Source: Henckelia pumila
Taxonomy: Eukaryota > Streptophyta > Magnoliopsida > Lamiales > Gesneriaceae
Length of the DNA stretch: 64,000 nucleotides
Direction of reading: 5' to 3'
Assembly (NCBI RefSeq): GCF_033568475.1
Contig: NC_133121.1
Span: forward strand, 135,564,375 to 135,628,374
The translations under genes and the position numbers were made by a program. Shown here one piece after another: positions 1-11,292 of this stretch (positions are counted from its first letter, which is position 1; every line of letters starts with the position of its first letter). The notes below the pieces were generated by a model. It had not been told where the DNA came from, ran no database searches, and saw only the letters and a list, made by a program, of their open reading frames with translations.

Positions 1-2110
1 GAAATAGGAAGTTGAGGACCAAATCACAATTATTGAAGAGTTGAGGGGCTAAATTGCAATTATCATTAAGTGATTAATCAGCTTGAATACGTGTATGTAG
101 GAGAACATATTCAGAAAGTTGAACAGGGAGCTGAGTTCTTCTTTTTCCTTTGAGATTTTGATTTTCAAATTGCTGTATCTTTTGATCCGGTTATCCGAAT
201 TCAATTCCGAAAGATGTTCTGGAATCCTTGCAACGAGACCTTCGAATTGATGTAAGTTTTCTCTTAGTTCATCAGGGTTTGGGAATTCGAAATTGACAGA
301 CATCAGATTTGTGTATGGAATGGTGTTGATGAGCTTCTATACCTTGTTTTATTGAAGTTGGGTTGAGAAATGATTGTTGTATCATGTTCTTATGATTTCC
401 CAGCTATTATTCGATGTATATGCTTGCTGATATGTTGAGGATTATGCTGTTTTGAAACCTATACAGCTGATGTGAATGTTAGATTGATTATAGTTGCGTT
501 CGGGATTGTCGAGTTATACCGATATGCCGTCGAACTTAGGATTTGAAGTGATTTGCTATTGTTTCTTGGACTAAGATGTTGTTGGGTTATTAGCTGATGA
601 TTTCTTGGTTTGTATGCTGTGATTTCAGCTCATAAACAGGGCACGTAAACTCGAGAACGTCGACTTCGAAACCGATAGAAGAAGGAACAAGGTTTGAAGT
701 TATTCTACATTCAAGTTGTATGGTTTTGATCAGATTTTGAGTTAAGGCTTATGGTTGATACTTGTACAGATTTTGACAAGCTAGAAGACACCATAAACCT
801 CACATTTGAAAGGTAAAAGTGGACTATTACTTGAATGGGATTATAACTCGAGATGGTTTGTATCTAGTTTCCTAAATCACATACTTATTTGCTTAATTGC
901 TTTTCTATGCTCTTCTATGATTTATTGAATGAGTATTAGATGTTAATGAATGCTCTTGTGATGATATATATTGCATTCATCTTGAAAGACTTATTCTTTG
1001 ATTTTGAAATGAACGGAAACGTTCGAATAGACGATTTGAGGGATTATATATGTATGGCCTGGGTGGTTGACGTAGCCTAGCGTCTGAAATGCATATGTAG
1101 TGGCTTCAAAGTCTAGAGAAGTAAGATAAGTAGCCCCACCTCGATTGGGAGAGTCGGTGGTTAGCTATGATATCTTCTTCTCGGGATCCCAACTGACGAG
1201 ATAAGAGATGAACCTTGTTTTAAAATATGCATTGTATTTATTTTTATATCATGAGTTTGATATATGCTTTCTATGCATGTTTAGTTGCTTTTACTGGGAA
1301 ATATATTTCTCACCGGAGTTATCCGGCTATTGTTGTGTTGTATGTGTCATGACAATAGGCGGGAGTGGAACAAGGCAGAAGCGAACATGAAGAACAAGGG
1401 GATGAGAGAATAGCGTGATGATCCGAGTATAGATGGTTTCTTGTGCTGTTAATGATAGTGTTGAGTCCAAACACATGAACATGTTATAGCTACTTGTTTC
1501 CAGACTTGTTGGTGATCTAGTTGTTGTCTTGTTTATGTATATAGGGTTTGGAAAGATGTGTAAATCCTTGAGACAACATGTTGTTGAAGCTTAATGTTTT
1601 TACTATCATAATGAATCTTCTATGGTTCATGTGTTTATATTGAGATGATTTTAAGGCATTGTGATGATTCAATTCTATCAACTTTATCATGTTAGAATGC
1701 ATGTTAGCTTATGATTTGGGATAGGCTTTGTATGAGTTGATAGTAGTTGATAAATGTATGGATGAACTCATGTTGACAGCAATTTGATTTCTGCTGGTTT
1801 TTCTGGAAAATGCTCTCGCTCGATCGGTGAATTATCACGGATCGAGCGAGGCCATTATTGCAGGGACAGAAAACTCGAAGATTGTGGCTCGCTCGATCGG
1901 TGAATTGTTGCAGATCGAGCGAGGACACATTTTGTTGCACCCGAGAGTTGGGCCTTTGTGCTCGCTCGATCGGTAGATTTTTACCGATCAAGCGAGGTGC
2001 TCTGATTTTTTTTTTAAAAAAAAAAAAATTTACTTTGTTTAGTCTTTGATTCCTTGACTATTAATTATGATAATTTGATTATATGAGATATTAGAACTTG
2101 GGTCGTCACA
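1..2110 (+). repeat. 5' LTR of E1 (partial)
   Basis: It aligns along its length with the 3' LTR at 7244-9479. Compared with that copy it lacks a 19-base stretch near position 65. It ends in GGTCGTCACA, followed after 5 bases by the primer-binding site. Short ORFs inside it on both strands recur in the 3' LTR only because the LTRs are copies. Confidence 0.93.
1815..1996 (+). repeat. three-palindrome array in 5' LTR, 73-bp period
   Basis: Three 36-bp inverted repeats lie at 1815-1850, 1888-1923 and 1961-1996. Each begins CTCGCTCGATC; the first two end GATCGAGCGAG and the third ends GATCAAGCGAG. They are separated by two 37-bp spacers of unlike sequence, so the starts are exactly 73 bp apart. 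The array sits 114-296 bp from the 3' end of the LTR, probably in transcribed R/U5, so it could fold as three RNA hairpins. It is followed by a T-run/A-run block. The role is not known. Confidence 0.9.
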
Positions 2111-2115
2111 ACAGG

Positions 2116-2127
2116 TGGTATCAGAGC
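2116..2127 (+). promoter_or_regulatory. primer-binding site, initiator-Met tRNA type (E1)
   Basis: TGGTATCAGAGC begins 5 bases after the LTR end. It is the classic plant primer-binding site complementary to the 3' end of initiator methionine tRNA, where minus-strand cDNA synthesis starts. Confidence 0.93.
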
Positions 2128-2540
2128 AAGAAAATTCTGGACTAAGATAGATAAAGAGTGGGGTAGATCGAGTCTTCTTCCTTACTTGTTTATTATGCTA
2201 TGATTTATTACATGCTTGAATTACATGTTATCAATGCTAGCATGTTTTACTTTCAAGTATTCTATTACATGATGTTGTATTTATTTTATTTGAAAGTATG
2301 ATTGATAATGATTAAAGATGCATGCTTATTGCACTATCTGACATGATATAAGCATGTGATCTGTTGTTTACGACATGCTACCTGATTATCTGAGTCGATT
2401 GGAAGCATGTGCTATCTGAATACCTTGATTATTTATTTACGATTGAATCAGAACCGAGTCTTGATCAGAGGTAAGATGATCAGAGGAGGACTGAAATAGA
2501 TTTGATGATTCTGGTATCCTAACCCTTTTGATAATCAGAT

Positions 2541-3598
2541 ATGTCTCGACGACCAGGCCGACCTCCTCTCAGACCACAGGTTCCTACTCCTAGGCCAGAG
2601 CAGACAGTGCATCCTCTGCCAGAACAAATAGTAGTGCCTCCGACAGTGCCTCAAGCTACTGCAATTCCGAGTAATGAACAGGGAAGTCCTTCTCAAGATA
2701 TGACTGATATGTCAGCTACTCCGATGGAAACACTGCTCAAACGTTTTCAATCATACCATCCGCCTACACTGAAGGGTACTGAAAATGCAGTCGAATGTGA
2801 AGGATGGCTTGATGATATGGAGATGTTGTTTGATTCACTCGACTATGGTGATGAGCGGAGAGTCAGACTGATTGGGCACCAACTGCATGAGGTTGCGAAG
2901 AGCTGGTGGTTCACGACTAAGAAGGCTCCGGAGCGTAGAGGAACAGTACTCACCTGGAAAGTTTTCAAAACTGAATTCTTTCAACGATTCTTTCCGGTGT
3001 CTTACCGCAAAGATAAGGGTGCAGAGTTTGCTAATCTGAAGCAAGGAAATTTGAATATTGAAGACTATGTTGCAAAATTCTCTACATTGCTATGTTTTGC
3101 TCCACACGTTGCTGACAGTGATGAGGCTATGGCTGATCAGTTCATTAATGGACTGAATCCAGAGGTATTTACTTTGGTGAACACAAGGCGACCAAATACA
3201 TTTGCTGATGCCTTGAACAGTGCCAAAGGAGCAGAAGCTGGTTTGATACAACAGCGAGGAGCTTTGTATTCTGTTCAACCTCCAAGACAGCCACAATCTT
3301 CAGCTTCAATCTCACAACAACCTCCTCGGTTTGAAAGTGGTGTCAGTAGCAGTGGCAAGAAGAAATTTTGGCAAGCTCGAGGAAAGCAGTTTAAGAGATC
3401 TGGGAGCAGTTCTTCGAGTTCGAGTGGGTCAAATCGAAGTCTAGTATGGTTTGTAACAGTTGTGGTGGAAGTCATCCGACTGATCAGTGCCAAGGCGTAT
3501 TTGGGAGTTGCCATATAGGCCATCAGCCAGGACATTTTGCGAGAGTGTGTCCTCAGAGAGGTTCCGGACAGTCACGAGGTACAGAGTCATCATGATCA
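2541..3598 (+). pseudogene. gag: gag of E1 (frameshifted)
   Basis: The capsid/nucleocapsid gene starts at ATG 2541 (MSRRPGRPP...). Residues about 85-225 carry the retrotransposon gag domain (WLDDMEMLF, KSWWFTTK, FKTEFFQRFF). The open frame runs to 3518, but a frameshift near 3425-3440 displaces the last part. The CCHC zinc knuckle (CNSCGGSHPTDQC) is read from 3452 in the frame of the downstream protease, and that frame then meets a TGA near 3592 where the E2 copy has CGA. Gag and pol therefore probably formed one continuous frame in the ancestor, as in many chromoviruses. The basic, proline-rich N-terminus may bind nucleic acid. Confidence 0.88.
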
Positions 3599-4453
3599 GT
3601 GGCTCAACCTGGGAGGCAAGCCTCATCTGTCCATTCCTTCCAACCACCACACCCACAGCAACAACCAAGGCCAGGAGGGAGTCAGACAGGTAGCCAGCCT
3701 TCGAGACAACAGGCTCATGTCTTTGCACTGACAGAGGAACAGGCACAGGGAGCACCGGATGATGTTATTGCAGGTAACTGTTCTCTTTATGGTTATCCTG
3801 GCTATGTATTGATAGATACAGGTGCATCCCATACATTTATCTCTGAACGATTTGTGTCATTGCATGCTTTGCCTGCTGAATCTTTATCTGTTGTTGTATC
3901 TGTCTCTTCTCCTTTGGGGAGAGGTCTTATATCAATTCAGACAATTAAGAATTGTTTATTACAGTATGACGGTAATGAAATAGAGATAGATTGTATTGTG
4001 CTTGGTTTGTCTGATTTTGAATGCATTATCGGAATTGATATGCTAACCAAGTACAGAGCTACCGTGGACTGTTTTCAGAAAATGGTGAGGTTCAGACCTG
4101 AGATGGCTGGAGAATGGAAGTTTTATGGTAAGGGTTCTCGTGCTAAGATTCCTCTGATTTCTGTATTATCCATGACCCGACTTTTGCAGAAAGGAGCGGA
4201 GGGATTTATTGTTTATGCAGTTGATGTTTTGAAAGCTAGCCCGAACCTGGCTGACTTGCCAGTGGTTAGTGAATTTGCGGACGTTTTTCCTGATGAGATT
4301 CCAGGACTACCTCCGTACCGTGAGATTGATTTTAACATAGAACTGATGTCAGGTACAGCACCGATTTCGAAAGCACCTTATCGAATGGCACCAGTTGAAT
4401 TGAAAGAGTTGAAAGAGCAGTTGGAAGATTTACTGGCCAAGCGATACATTTGA
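3599..4453 (+). pseudogene. pol: protease and start of RT (E1 pol)
   Basis: This open segment of 284 codons holds the retropepsin-like aspartic protease, with the active-site motif [12 protein letters not shown] (DTG) around residue 78, followed by the linker into reverse transcriptase ([13 protein letters not shown]). The first methionine is internal to the ancestral gag-pol frame and is not a true start. It ends at a TGA (4451-4453) where the E2 copy reads CGA, a CpG transition. The protease would cut the gag-pol polyprotein. Confidence 0.88.
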
Positions 4454-5743
4454 CCCAGTGTTTCTCCTTGGGGTGCTCCAGTGTTGTTTGTCAGAAAGAA
4501 AGACGGTTCAATGAGATTGTGCATTGACTACCGGCAACTGAACAAGGCAACGGTAAAGAACAAATACCCTTTACCTCGTATTGATGATTTATTTGACCAG
4601 TTGCAGGGTTCTTCTGTGTATTCCAAGATCGATCTGAGATCTGGATACCATCAGCTGAGAGTTAGGGATTCTGATATTCCGAAAACCGCTTTCAGAACCA
4701 GGTATGGCCATTATGAGTTTATAGTTATGCCGTTTGGTCTGACGAATGCTTCAGCTGTGTTTATGGCGTTAATGAACCGTGTGTTTCAGAAATATCTCGA
4801 TGACTTCGTGATTATTTTTATTGATGATAATCTGATATATTTGAAGAATTTGATTGATCATTCTGAGCATTTGAGAACTGTGTTGAAGACTCTTAGAGTT
4901 GAGAAACTGTATGCTAAATTGTCGAAATGTGAGTTTTGGCTGAAACAGGTTGTTTTTCTTGGACATATTATATCCGGAAATGGTATAGCTGTTGATCCAA
5001 GTAAATTCGAGGCAGTGATCAGTTGGTCGAGACCAACATCTGTTCCTGAGATACGTAGTTTCATGGGTTTGGCTGGGTATTATCGTTGGTTCATCAAAGA
5101 TTTTTCCAGTATTGCGAAGCCGATTACTCAGTTGACTCAGAAAAATGCTCCATTCATCTGGTCTGAAGCTTGTGAATCCAGTTTTCTTGAGTTGAAGAAA
5201 CGATTGACCAGTGCACCAGTCTTGACAATTCCTTCAGGTACTGGTGGTTTCACTGTTTATTGTGATGCATCTCATCGAGGTTTGGGGTGTGTTTTGATGC
5301 AGCGAGGGCATGTGATTGCTTATGCCTCGAGACAGTTGAAGCCTCACAAGACCAGATATCCGATTCATGATCTTGAATTGGCCGCCATTGTATTTGCTTT
5401 GAAGATTTGGCGACATTATCTGTACGGGGAACAGTTTGAAATCTATTCTGATCACAAGAGTTTGAAATATTTGTTTTCACAGTCAGAATTGAATATGAGA
5501 GAATGGAGATGGCTTGATTTGCTGAAAGACTTTGATTGTGAGATTAAGTACTATCCGGGGAAATCGAATGCAGCAGCTGATGCATTGAGTCGAAAGGTAT
5601 GTTCCTTGTCCTTATCGACGATTGGTGTATCAAATTTGATTGAAGACTGTTGTTGTTCTGGATTAGTATTTGATACGAATTATCAGCCTCTGCGACTTTA
5701 TCAAATTCAAGTTGAACCAGAGTTACTTTTGAGAATCGGATAA
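4454..5743 (+). pseudogene. pol: reverse transcriptase and RNase H (E1 pol)
   Basis: The segment continues in the same frame after the 4451 stop. It shows the RT core ([20 protein letters not shown], then MPFGLTNA) and the catalytic block FIDDNLIYL at about 4817-4843, in place of the more usual FIDDILIYS. RNase H follows with [12 protein letters not shown], the glutamate region near HDLELAA, and [10 protein letters not shown]. The segment ends in a TAA at 5741-5743. RT and RNase H copy the RNA genome into cDNA and degrade the template. The variants around the catalytic loop and the stops make activity unlikely. Confidence 0.9.
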
Positions 5744-6705
5744 GCTCAGAAACTTGATCAGAGTGTGCAGAATTCAATTGAGAAAGTCCGGTCAGGGAAT
5801 GTGTCTGAATATCAGGTTCGAGATGATCTTCTTTATGTTCATAATCGTCTTGTAGTGCCTGATATTTCTGATGTGAGACAACAACTACTGACAGAGGCGC
5901 ATTGTAGTCGATATAGCATTCATCCTGGAGGGAGGAAGATGTACAATGATCTGAAGACTCGATATTGGTGGAAATCAATGAAGTCTGATATTACTGATTT
6001 TGTGTCTCGATGTCTTAATTGCCAACAGGTGAAGGCTGAAAGGAAGAAACCGCCTGGTTTATTACAGAGTTTATCAGTGCCAGAATGGAAATGGGATCAT
6101 ATTTCCATGGACTTCGCGACGAAGTTGCCTCGATCTTCCAAAGGTTGCGATGCTATCTGGGTGATTATCGACAGATTAACGAAGTCAGCGTGTTTTATTC
6201 CTCATCGTATGACTTATCGACATGATCAGATGGCAGAGCTTTATGTCCGAGAAGTTGTCAGATTACATGAGTGCCGAAGTCTATTGTATCCGATCGTGAT
6301 CCTCGATTTACATCTCATTTTTGGTACAGCTTACAGAATGCTTTGGGTACTCAGCTACATTTGAGCACAGCGTATCATCCACAGACAAACGGACACTCTG
6401 AGCGTACCATTCAGACATTGGAGGACATGTTGAGAGCTGTAGTGCTTGATTTTGGCACTAGTTGGCAAGAATCACTACCACTTTGTGAATTCTTGTACAA
6501 CAACAGCTATCAATCGAGTATTGAGATGGCTCCGTTTGAAGTTCTGTATGGTAGAAAATGTCGATCTTCTCTTTATTGGGATGATATCTCTGAAGTACCT
6601 GACATTGGGCCTGATATGATTCAATATATGACTGAACAGGTGAAGCTTATTCAGAAAAGAATGAAGACAGCTCAGGACAGACAAGCGAAGTATGCCAATA
6701 TTTGA
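5744..6705 (+). pseudogene. pol: integrase (E1 pol), frameshifted
   Basis: The N-terminal zinc-binding part ([15 protein letters not shown] ... CLNCQQ) lies at about 5898-6030. The DDE core follows (MDFATKLPRSS; then SDRDPRF and TNGHSERTIQ in another frame). A single G is missing near 6267 compared with E2, so the core switches frame: the first part is open to 6364 and the second is open from 6271 to 6705. A TGA ends it where E2 has CGA. Integrase would insert the cDNA into the host genome. Confidence 0.88.
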
Positions 6706-7146
6706 CGTCGACCTTTGTCTTTTGAACAGGGGGATCGTGTATTTCTGAAGATTTCTCCGTTCAGAGGCACCGTACGATTTGGCAAGCGAGGGAATTTGTC
6801 TCCATGCTACATTGGTCCGTATGAAATTCTGGAGAAAATAGGCAATCTTGCCTATCGATTAGCTCTTCCTCCGGCTTTATCTGGAATACATGATGTCTTT
6901 CATGTATCAATGCTTCGAAAATATCTTGCTGATGAATCTCATGTGCTTCAATCTGATGAGGCTGAACTCGACGAGACTTTGAGTTATTTCAAAAAACCAA
7001 TTCAAATTCTTGATCGTAAGGAGAAGCAACTTCGAACGAAGACTATTCCGCTTGTGAAAGTTCAGTGGAGTCGTCATGGTATTGAAGAAGCAACTTGGGA
7101 GACGGAATCAGATATGAGAAAACGATTTTCAGAGATGTTTCAATGA
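6706..7146 (+). pseudogene. pol: integrase C-terminus with chromodomain (E1)
   Basis: After the stop at 6703 the frame is open to TGA 7144-7146. The part around [16 protein letters not shown] and [16 protein letters not shown] is the integrase C-terminal (GPY/F) module. The final 30 or so residues (VKVQWSRHGIEEATWETE) form a chromodomain of the chromovirus type, thought to steer insertion to marked chromatin. Aromatic residues of the classic methyl-lysine cage are not all evident, as is usual in plant group II chromodomains. Confidence 0.85.
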
Positions 7147-7230
7147 TATGAGTCTCCTTTAGTCTTTTTGTTCTTTCTATTATATGATCTGTTGATACTA
7201 CTTGAGATTTCGAGGACGAAATCGTGTCTT

Positions 7231-7243
7231 AGTGGGGGAGAAT
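7231..7243 (+). promoter_or_regulatory. polypurine tract (E1)
   Basis: AGTGGGGGAGAAT lies directly before the 3' LTR. A purine run at this place primes plus-strand cDNA synthesis. The same tract, inverted, flanks the 3' LTR of E2 at 36218-36230. Confidence 0.88.
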
Positions 7244-9479
7244 AGTAACGCCCAGAATTATTTAATTTTAATCCGAGAATAATTAATTTGGGAATATTTG
7301 GAGTTTTGATTTAAATTCTAATATTCTTAAATTGATTAGGATTGAAATTGAATGAAATAGGAAGTTGAGGACCAAATCATCATTATTGAAGAGTTGAGGG
7401 GCTAAATTGCAATTATCATTGAATTTATCAGAATTGTAAGTGATTAATCAGCTTGAATATGTGTATGTAGGAGAACATATTCAGAAAGTTGAACAAGGAG
7501 TTGAGTTCTTCTTTTTCCTTTGAGATTTTGATTTTCAAATTGCTGTATCTTTTGATCCGGTTATCCGAATTCAATTCCGAAAGATGTTCTGGAATCCTTG
7601 CAACGAGACCTTCGAATTGATGTAAGTTTTCTCTTAGTTCATTAGGGTTTGGGAATTCTAAATTGACAGACATCAGATTTGTGTATGGAATGGTGTTGAT
7701 GAGCTTCTATACCTTGTTTTATTGAAGTTGGGTTGAGAAATGATTGTTGTATCATGTTCTTATGATTTCCCAGCTATTATTCAATGTATATGCTTGCTGA
7801 TATGTTGAGGATTATGCTGTTTTGAATCCTATACAGCTGATGTGAATTTTAGATTGATTATAGTTGCATTCGGGATTGCCGAGTTATACCGATATGCCGT
7901 CGAACTTAGGATTTGAAGTGATTTGCTATTGTTTCTTGGACTAAGATGTTGTTGGGTTATTAGCTGATGATTTCTTGGTTTGTGTGCTGTGATTTCAGCG
8001 CATAAACAGGGCACGTAAACTCGAGAACGTCGACTTCAAAACCGATAGAAGAAGGAACAAGGTTTGAAGCTATTCTACATTCAAGTTGTATGGTTTTGAT
8101 CAGATTTTGAGTTAAGGCTTATGGTTGATACTTGTACAGATTTTGACAAGCTAGAAGACATCCTAAACCTCACATTTGAAAGGTAAAAGTGGACTATTAC
8201 TTGAATGGGATTATAACTCGAGATGGTTTGTATCGAGTTCCCTAAATCACATACTTATTTGCTTAATTGCTTTTCTATGCTCTTCTATGATTTATTGAAT
8301 GAGTATTAGATGTTAATGAATGCTCTTGTGATAATATATATTGCATTCATCTTTAAAAACTTATTTTTTGATTTTGAAATGAACGGAAATGTTCGAATAG
8401 ACAATTTGAGGGATTATATATGTATGGCCTGGGTGGTTGACGTAGCCTAGCGTCTGAAATGCATATGTAGTGGCTTCAAAGTCTAGAGAAGTAAGATAAG
8501 TAGTCCCACCTCGATTGGGAGAGTCGGTGGTTAGCTATGATATCTTCTTCTCGGGATCCCAACTGACGAGATAAGAGATGAACCTTGTTTTAAAACATGC
8601 ATTGTATTTATTTTTATATCATGAGTTTGATATATGCTTTCTATGCATGTTTAGTTGCTTTTACTGGGAAATATATTTCTCACCGGAGTTATCCGGCTAT
8701 TGTTGTGTTGTATGTGTCATGGCAATAGGCGGGAATGGAACAAGGCAGAAGCGAACATGAATAACAAGGGGATCAGAGAATAGCGTGATGATCCGAGTAT
8801 AGATGGTTTCTTGTGCTGTTAATGATAGTGTTGAGTCCAAACACATGAACATGTTATAGCTACTTGTTTCCAGACTTGTTGGTGATCTAGTTGTTATCTT
8901 GTTTATGTATATAGGGTTTGGAAAGATGTGTAAATCTTTGAGACAACATGTTGTTGTAGCTTAATGTTTTTACTATCATAATGAATCTTCTATGGTTCAT
9001 GTGTTTATATTGAGATGATTTTAAGGCATTGTGATGATTCAATTCTATCAACTTTATCATGTTAGAATGCATGTTAGCTTATGATTTGGGATAGGCTTTG
9101 TATGAGTTGATAGTAGTTGATAAATGCATGGATGAATTCATGTTGACAGCAATTTGATTTATGCTGGTTTTTCTGGAAAATGCTCTCGCTCGATCGGTGA
9201 ATTATCACGGATCGAGCGAGGCCATTATTGCAGGGACAGAAAACTCGAAGATTGTGGCTCGCTTGATCGATGAATTGTTGCAGATCGAGCGAGGCCACAT
9301 TTTGTTGCATCCGAGAGTTGGGCCTTTGTGCTCGCTCGATCGGTAGCTTTTTACCAATTGAGCGAGGGGCTCTGATTTTTTTTTAAAAAAAAAAAAATTT
9401 ACTTTGTTTAGTCTTTGATTCCTTGACTATTAATTATGATGATTTGATTATATGAGAGATTAGAACTCGGGTCGTCACA
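7244..9479 (+). repeat. 3' LTR of E1 (complete, 2236 bp)
   Basis: It starts AGTAACGCCC, one base off the TGTAACGCCC start seen in the related LTRs, and ends GGTCGTCACA. It matches the partial 5' LTR closely. The palindrome array is present at 9185-9220, 9258-9293 and 9331-9366, again with 73-bp spacing; a few stem bases have changed (GCTTGATC in the second, CAATTGAG in the third). Confidence 0.94.
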
Positions 9480-9836
9480 CTAGTTGTACGATATATTGGA
9501 TGTATCTGTAACATTATTCAGTTTTTAAGTACATAAGTATGGACGTTTCTATGATGAACACTTCAACAAATTCACTTGGCAAGCACCACTCGTCTTTGAT
9601 TTCTCTCTACTCGAACCCCCTTTGATTCAGCGGGTTGTTCTCTCCCGAGAACTTCACCTTCCTCCTCTGAGGAATGTATCAGTGGACTTCATGAGTGTTT
9701 GTACCACGAGAAACCTAAAAATCTCAACACATAATGAATTTCGTGATACTGAAGACAACTAATTGTCTCAGGAGATATTGTCGGGACATACAAGAAACAA
9801 AGAGTATTTATCCTTCAGAAAAGTGTCACTTACATT
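9480..9836. other. unassigned stretch between E1 and hAT element
   Basis: There is no convincing ORF. The composition is less AT-rich than the surroundings and it may be a scrap of another element, but I cannot assign it. It ends in CTTACATT, the left target duplication of the next element. Confidence 0.5.
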
Positions 9837-10532
9837 CAATGTTCTAAAAAACGCTAGGCGGTAGGCGGGCGGCGACCCACCGCCTAGCGCCTAGGCGGGG
9901 CCTAGGCGATTTTTATTTTTAAACCTAAATAATAAATAATTTGAAATATTCATGAGTTTTACTATAAAATATAAATTTTATGTCTTATGTTTTTCGGTTT
10001 TTGTACGAAACTCTTATAAAATTTTATTATTATTAATAATAATAACAACAACAACAATTACATAGATATTAATAGATATCAAGTCTTCATATGTAATATG
10101 AGATTTAATTTTTTGCTTGACTTTTTTTTTTTGTGCTTCTTCTTTCTTTCCTTGTTTGTTTCTCGCGTCGCCACTCTCTCTTTTAGTTTTTTATTATTAT
10201 TATTTTTTTCAAAAAATTGTAACCGCCTAGGCGGATTTTTGTCCGCCTAAGCGGCGTTTTGTCAGCCTAGGCGGCTTTCTTTCTTTCCTTGTTTGTTTCT
10301 CGCGTCGCCACTCTCTCTTTTAGTTTTTTATTATTATTATTTTTTTCAAAAAATTGTAACCGCCTAGGCGGATTTTTGTCCGCCTAAGCGGAATTTTGTC
10401 AGCCTAGGCGGCTTAGGCGCCGCCTAGGCGGGAGATTAGGCGGACAACGCCTAGAGAAATAGCCTAGCAAAAAAGCGAGGCGGTGAGCAACAGCCTAGCG
10501 CCTCCGCCTAGGCGTCGCCTATTAGAACAGTG
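9837..10532. mobile_element. non-autonomous hAT-like element with GCCTAGGCG-rich ends
   Basis: The ends are inverted: CAATGTTCTAAAA on the left and TTAGAACAGTG on the right, a CA.TGTTCTAA type of terminus as in hAT elements. Flanks CTTACATT (9829-9836) and CTTACAAT (10533-10540) form an 8-bp target duplication with one mismatch. Subterminal DNA is packed with variants of CCGCCTAGGCGG, a palindrome. A 137-bp internal direct repeat occupies about 10140-10412. No transposase is present. Confidence 0.8.
10140..10412. repeat. 137-bp tandem duplication inside the hAT-like element
   Basis: Two copies each contain a TTTCTTTCCTTG start, a CGCGTCGCC stretch and a CCGCCTAGGCGG block, offset by 137 bases. 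It appears to be a local duplication in this copy. Confidence 0.85.
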
Positions 10533-10540
10533 CTTACAAT

Positions 10541-10937
10541 CAAGTGATAAGCTCTCAACAATATATAGGAGTAAATTTGCATACACCCTCACGAAATATT
10601 CAGAAAATCAACAAATCTCACCTCTATATCATCATTTAATATTTATCACATATCATTATAATATATAGAGTTTAAAATATTTGTCCAACGAACCTAGACA
10701 AATTCCCAATATTTATTCATTAGTCTCATCAACTCGTCATTAAGATATGGTAGTGAAAATAAATCTTATCAAATCTAAAGATACGAAAATAACAATCTCA
10801 CCCATAAAGATCCCAAGTGTCAAAAATATCAAAACATAGAATATCTACACACCAAAATAATTAAAACAAGTCAATTAAAAGTTACGTCTAATAATATTAT
10901 TTACGAAAATGTCATTCTCCAAAATTGCAAAATAATC

Positions 10938-11025
<88 letters not shown>

Positions 11026-11292
11026 GGTTTATTTCATGTATATAGTTGTTCATTTCAATAATTTTATAATTTTTTGGTATTGTTTTTAATGTATTTCTAG
11101 TTTTTTTCATTTTTCTTATTTATTTATTCATTGTAATTGAATTATTTGTAAGGAAAAAAATGCATAACTAAAATAGGTTTACCACTCATAACTTATTATA
11201 CATCATTTGGAGGATGGGACCAATAGTTGAAATGAACAAACTTTTATTTATTGCTCACAAACCAAAAGAAAATAATACATTATTAATTAAAA
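10541..11292. other. AT-rich intergenic DNA with block shared with 18150-18300
   Basis: No gene is seen. From about 11160 the sequence is related to 18150-18300 (both carry a form of TTTGGAGG.TGG and TTTATTTATTGCTCAC), which marks the left edge of the duplicated bZIP units A and B. Confidence 0.6.
10941..11024. repeat. (TTA)n microsatellite, 28 units
   Basis: An uninterrupted trinucleotide run of 84 bases. The polyasparagine ORF read from it on the minus strand is an artefact. Confidence 0.97.

Larger units (their letters stand above)
1..9479 (+). mobile_element. Ty3/gypsy chromovirus E1 (Tekay/Del-like), 5' end cut by window
   Basis: This is an LTR retrotransposon with domain order gag, protease, reverse transcriptase, RNase H, integrase and a C-terminal chromodomain, which is the chromovirus branch of Ty3/gypsy. 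Both LTRs are seen, but the 5' LTR lacks about its first 110 bases because the window begins inside it. The coding region is broken at several places: a frameshift near 3430, stops near 3592, 4451, 5741 and 6703, and a one-base loss near 6267. It is therefore non-autonomous. The lineage call Tekay/Del rests on long LTRs (about 2.2 kb), an initiator-Met primer site and the chromodomain, and is an inference. Bases after the 3' LTR (CTAGT, 9480-9484) would be the target duplication, but the other side is outside the window. Confidence 0.93.

Noticed and set aside
1208..1390. 60-aa ORF repeated at 8578-8760
   Set aside because: Both lie at the same place in the two LTRs of E1; recurrence is due to LTR duplication, and no family or start context supports it.
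1815..1996. CRISPR-like geometry (palindromic repeats with 37-bp spacers)
   Set aside because: It lies in a plant LTR, is present in all LTR copies, has only three repeats, and its spacers are homologous between LTRs. There are no cas genes. It is treated as a structured LTR module.
5234..5978. minus-strand ORFs opposite E1 and E2 pol
   Set aside because: They are shadows of the RT/RNase H/integrase frames and recur in E2 for that reason.
10901..11110. polyasparagine ORF on the minus strand
   Set aside because: It is a (TTA)n microsatellite read in frame.
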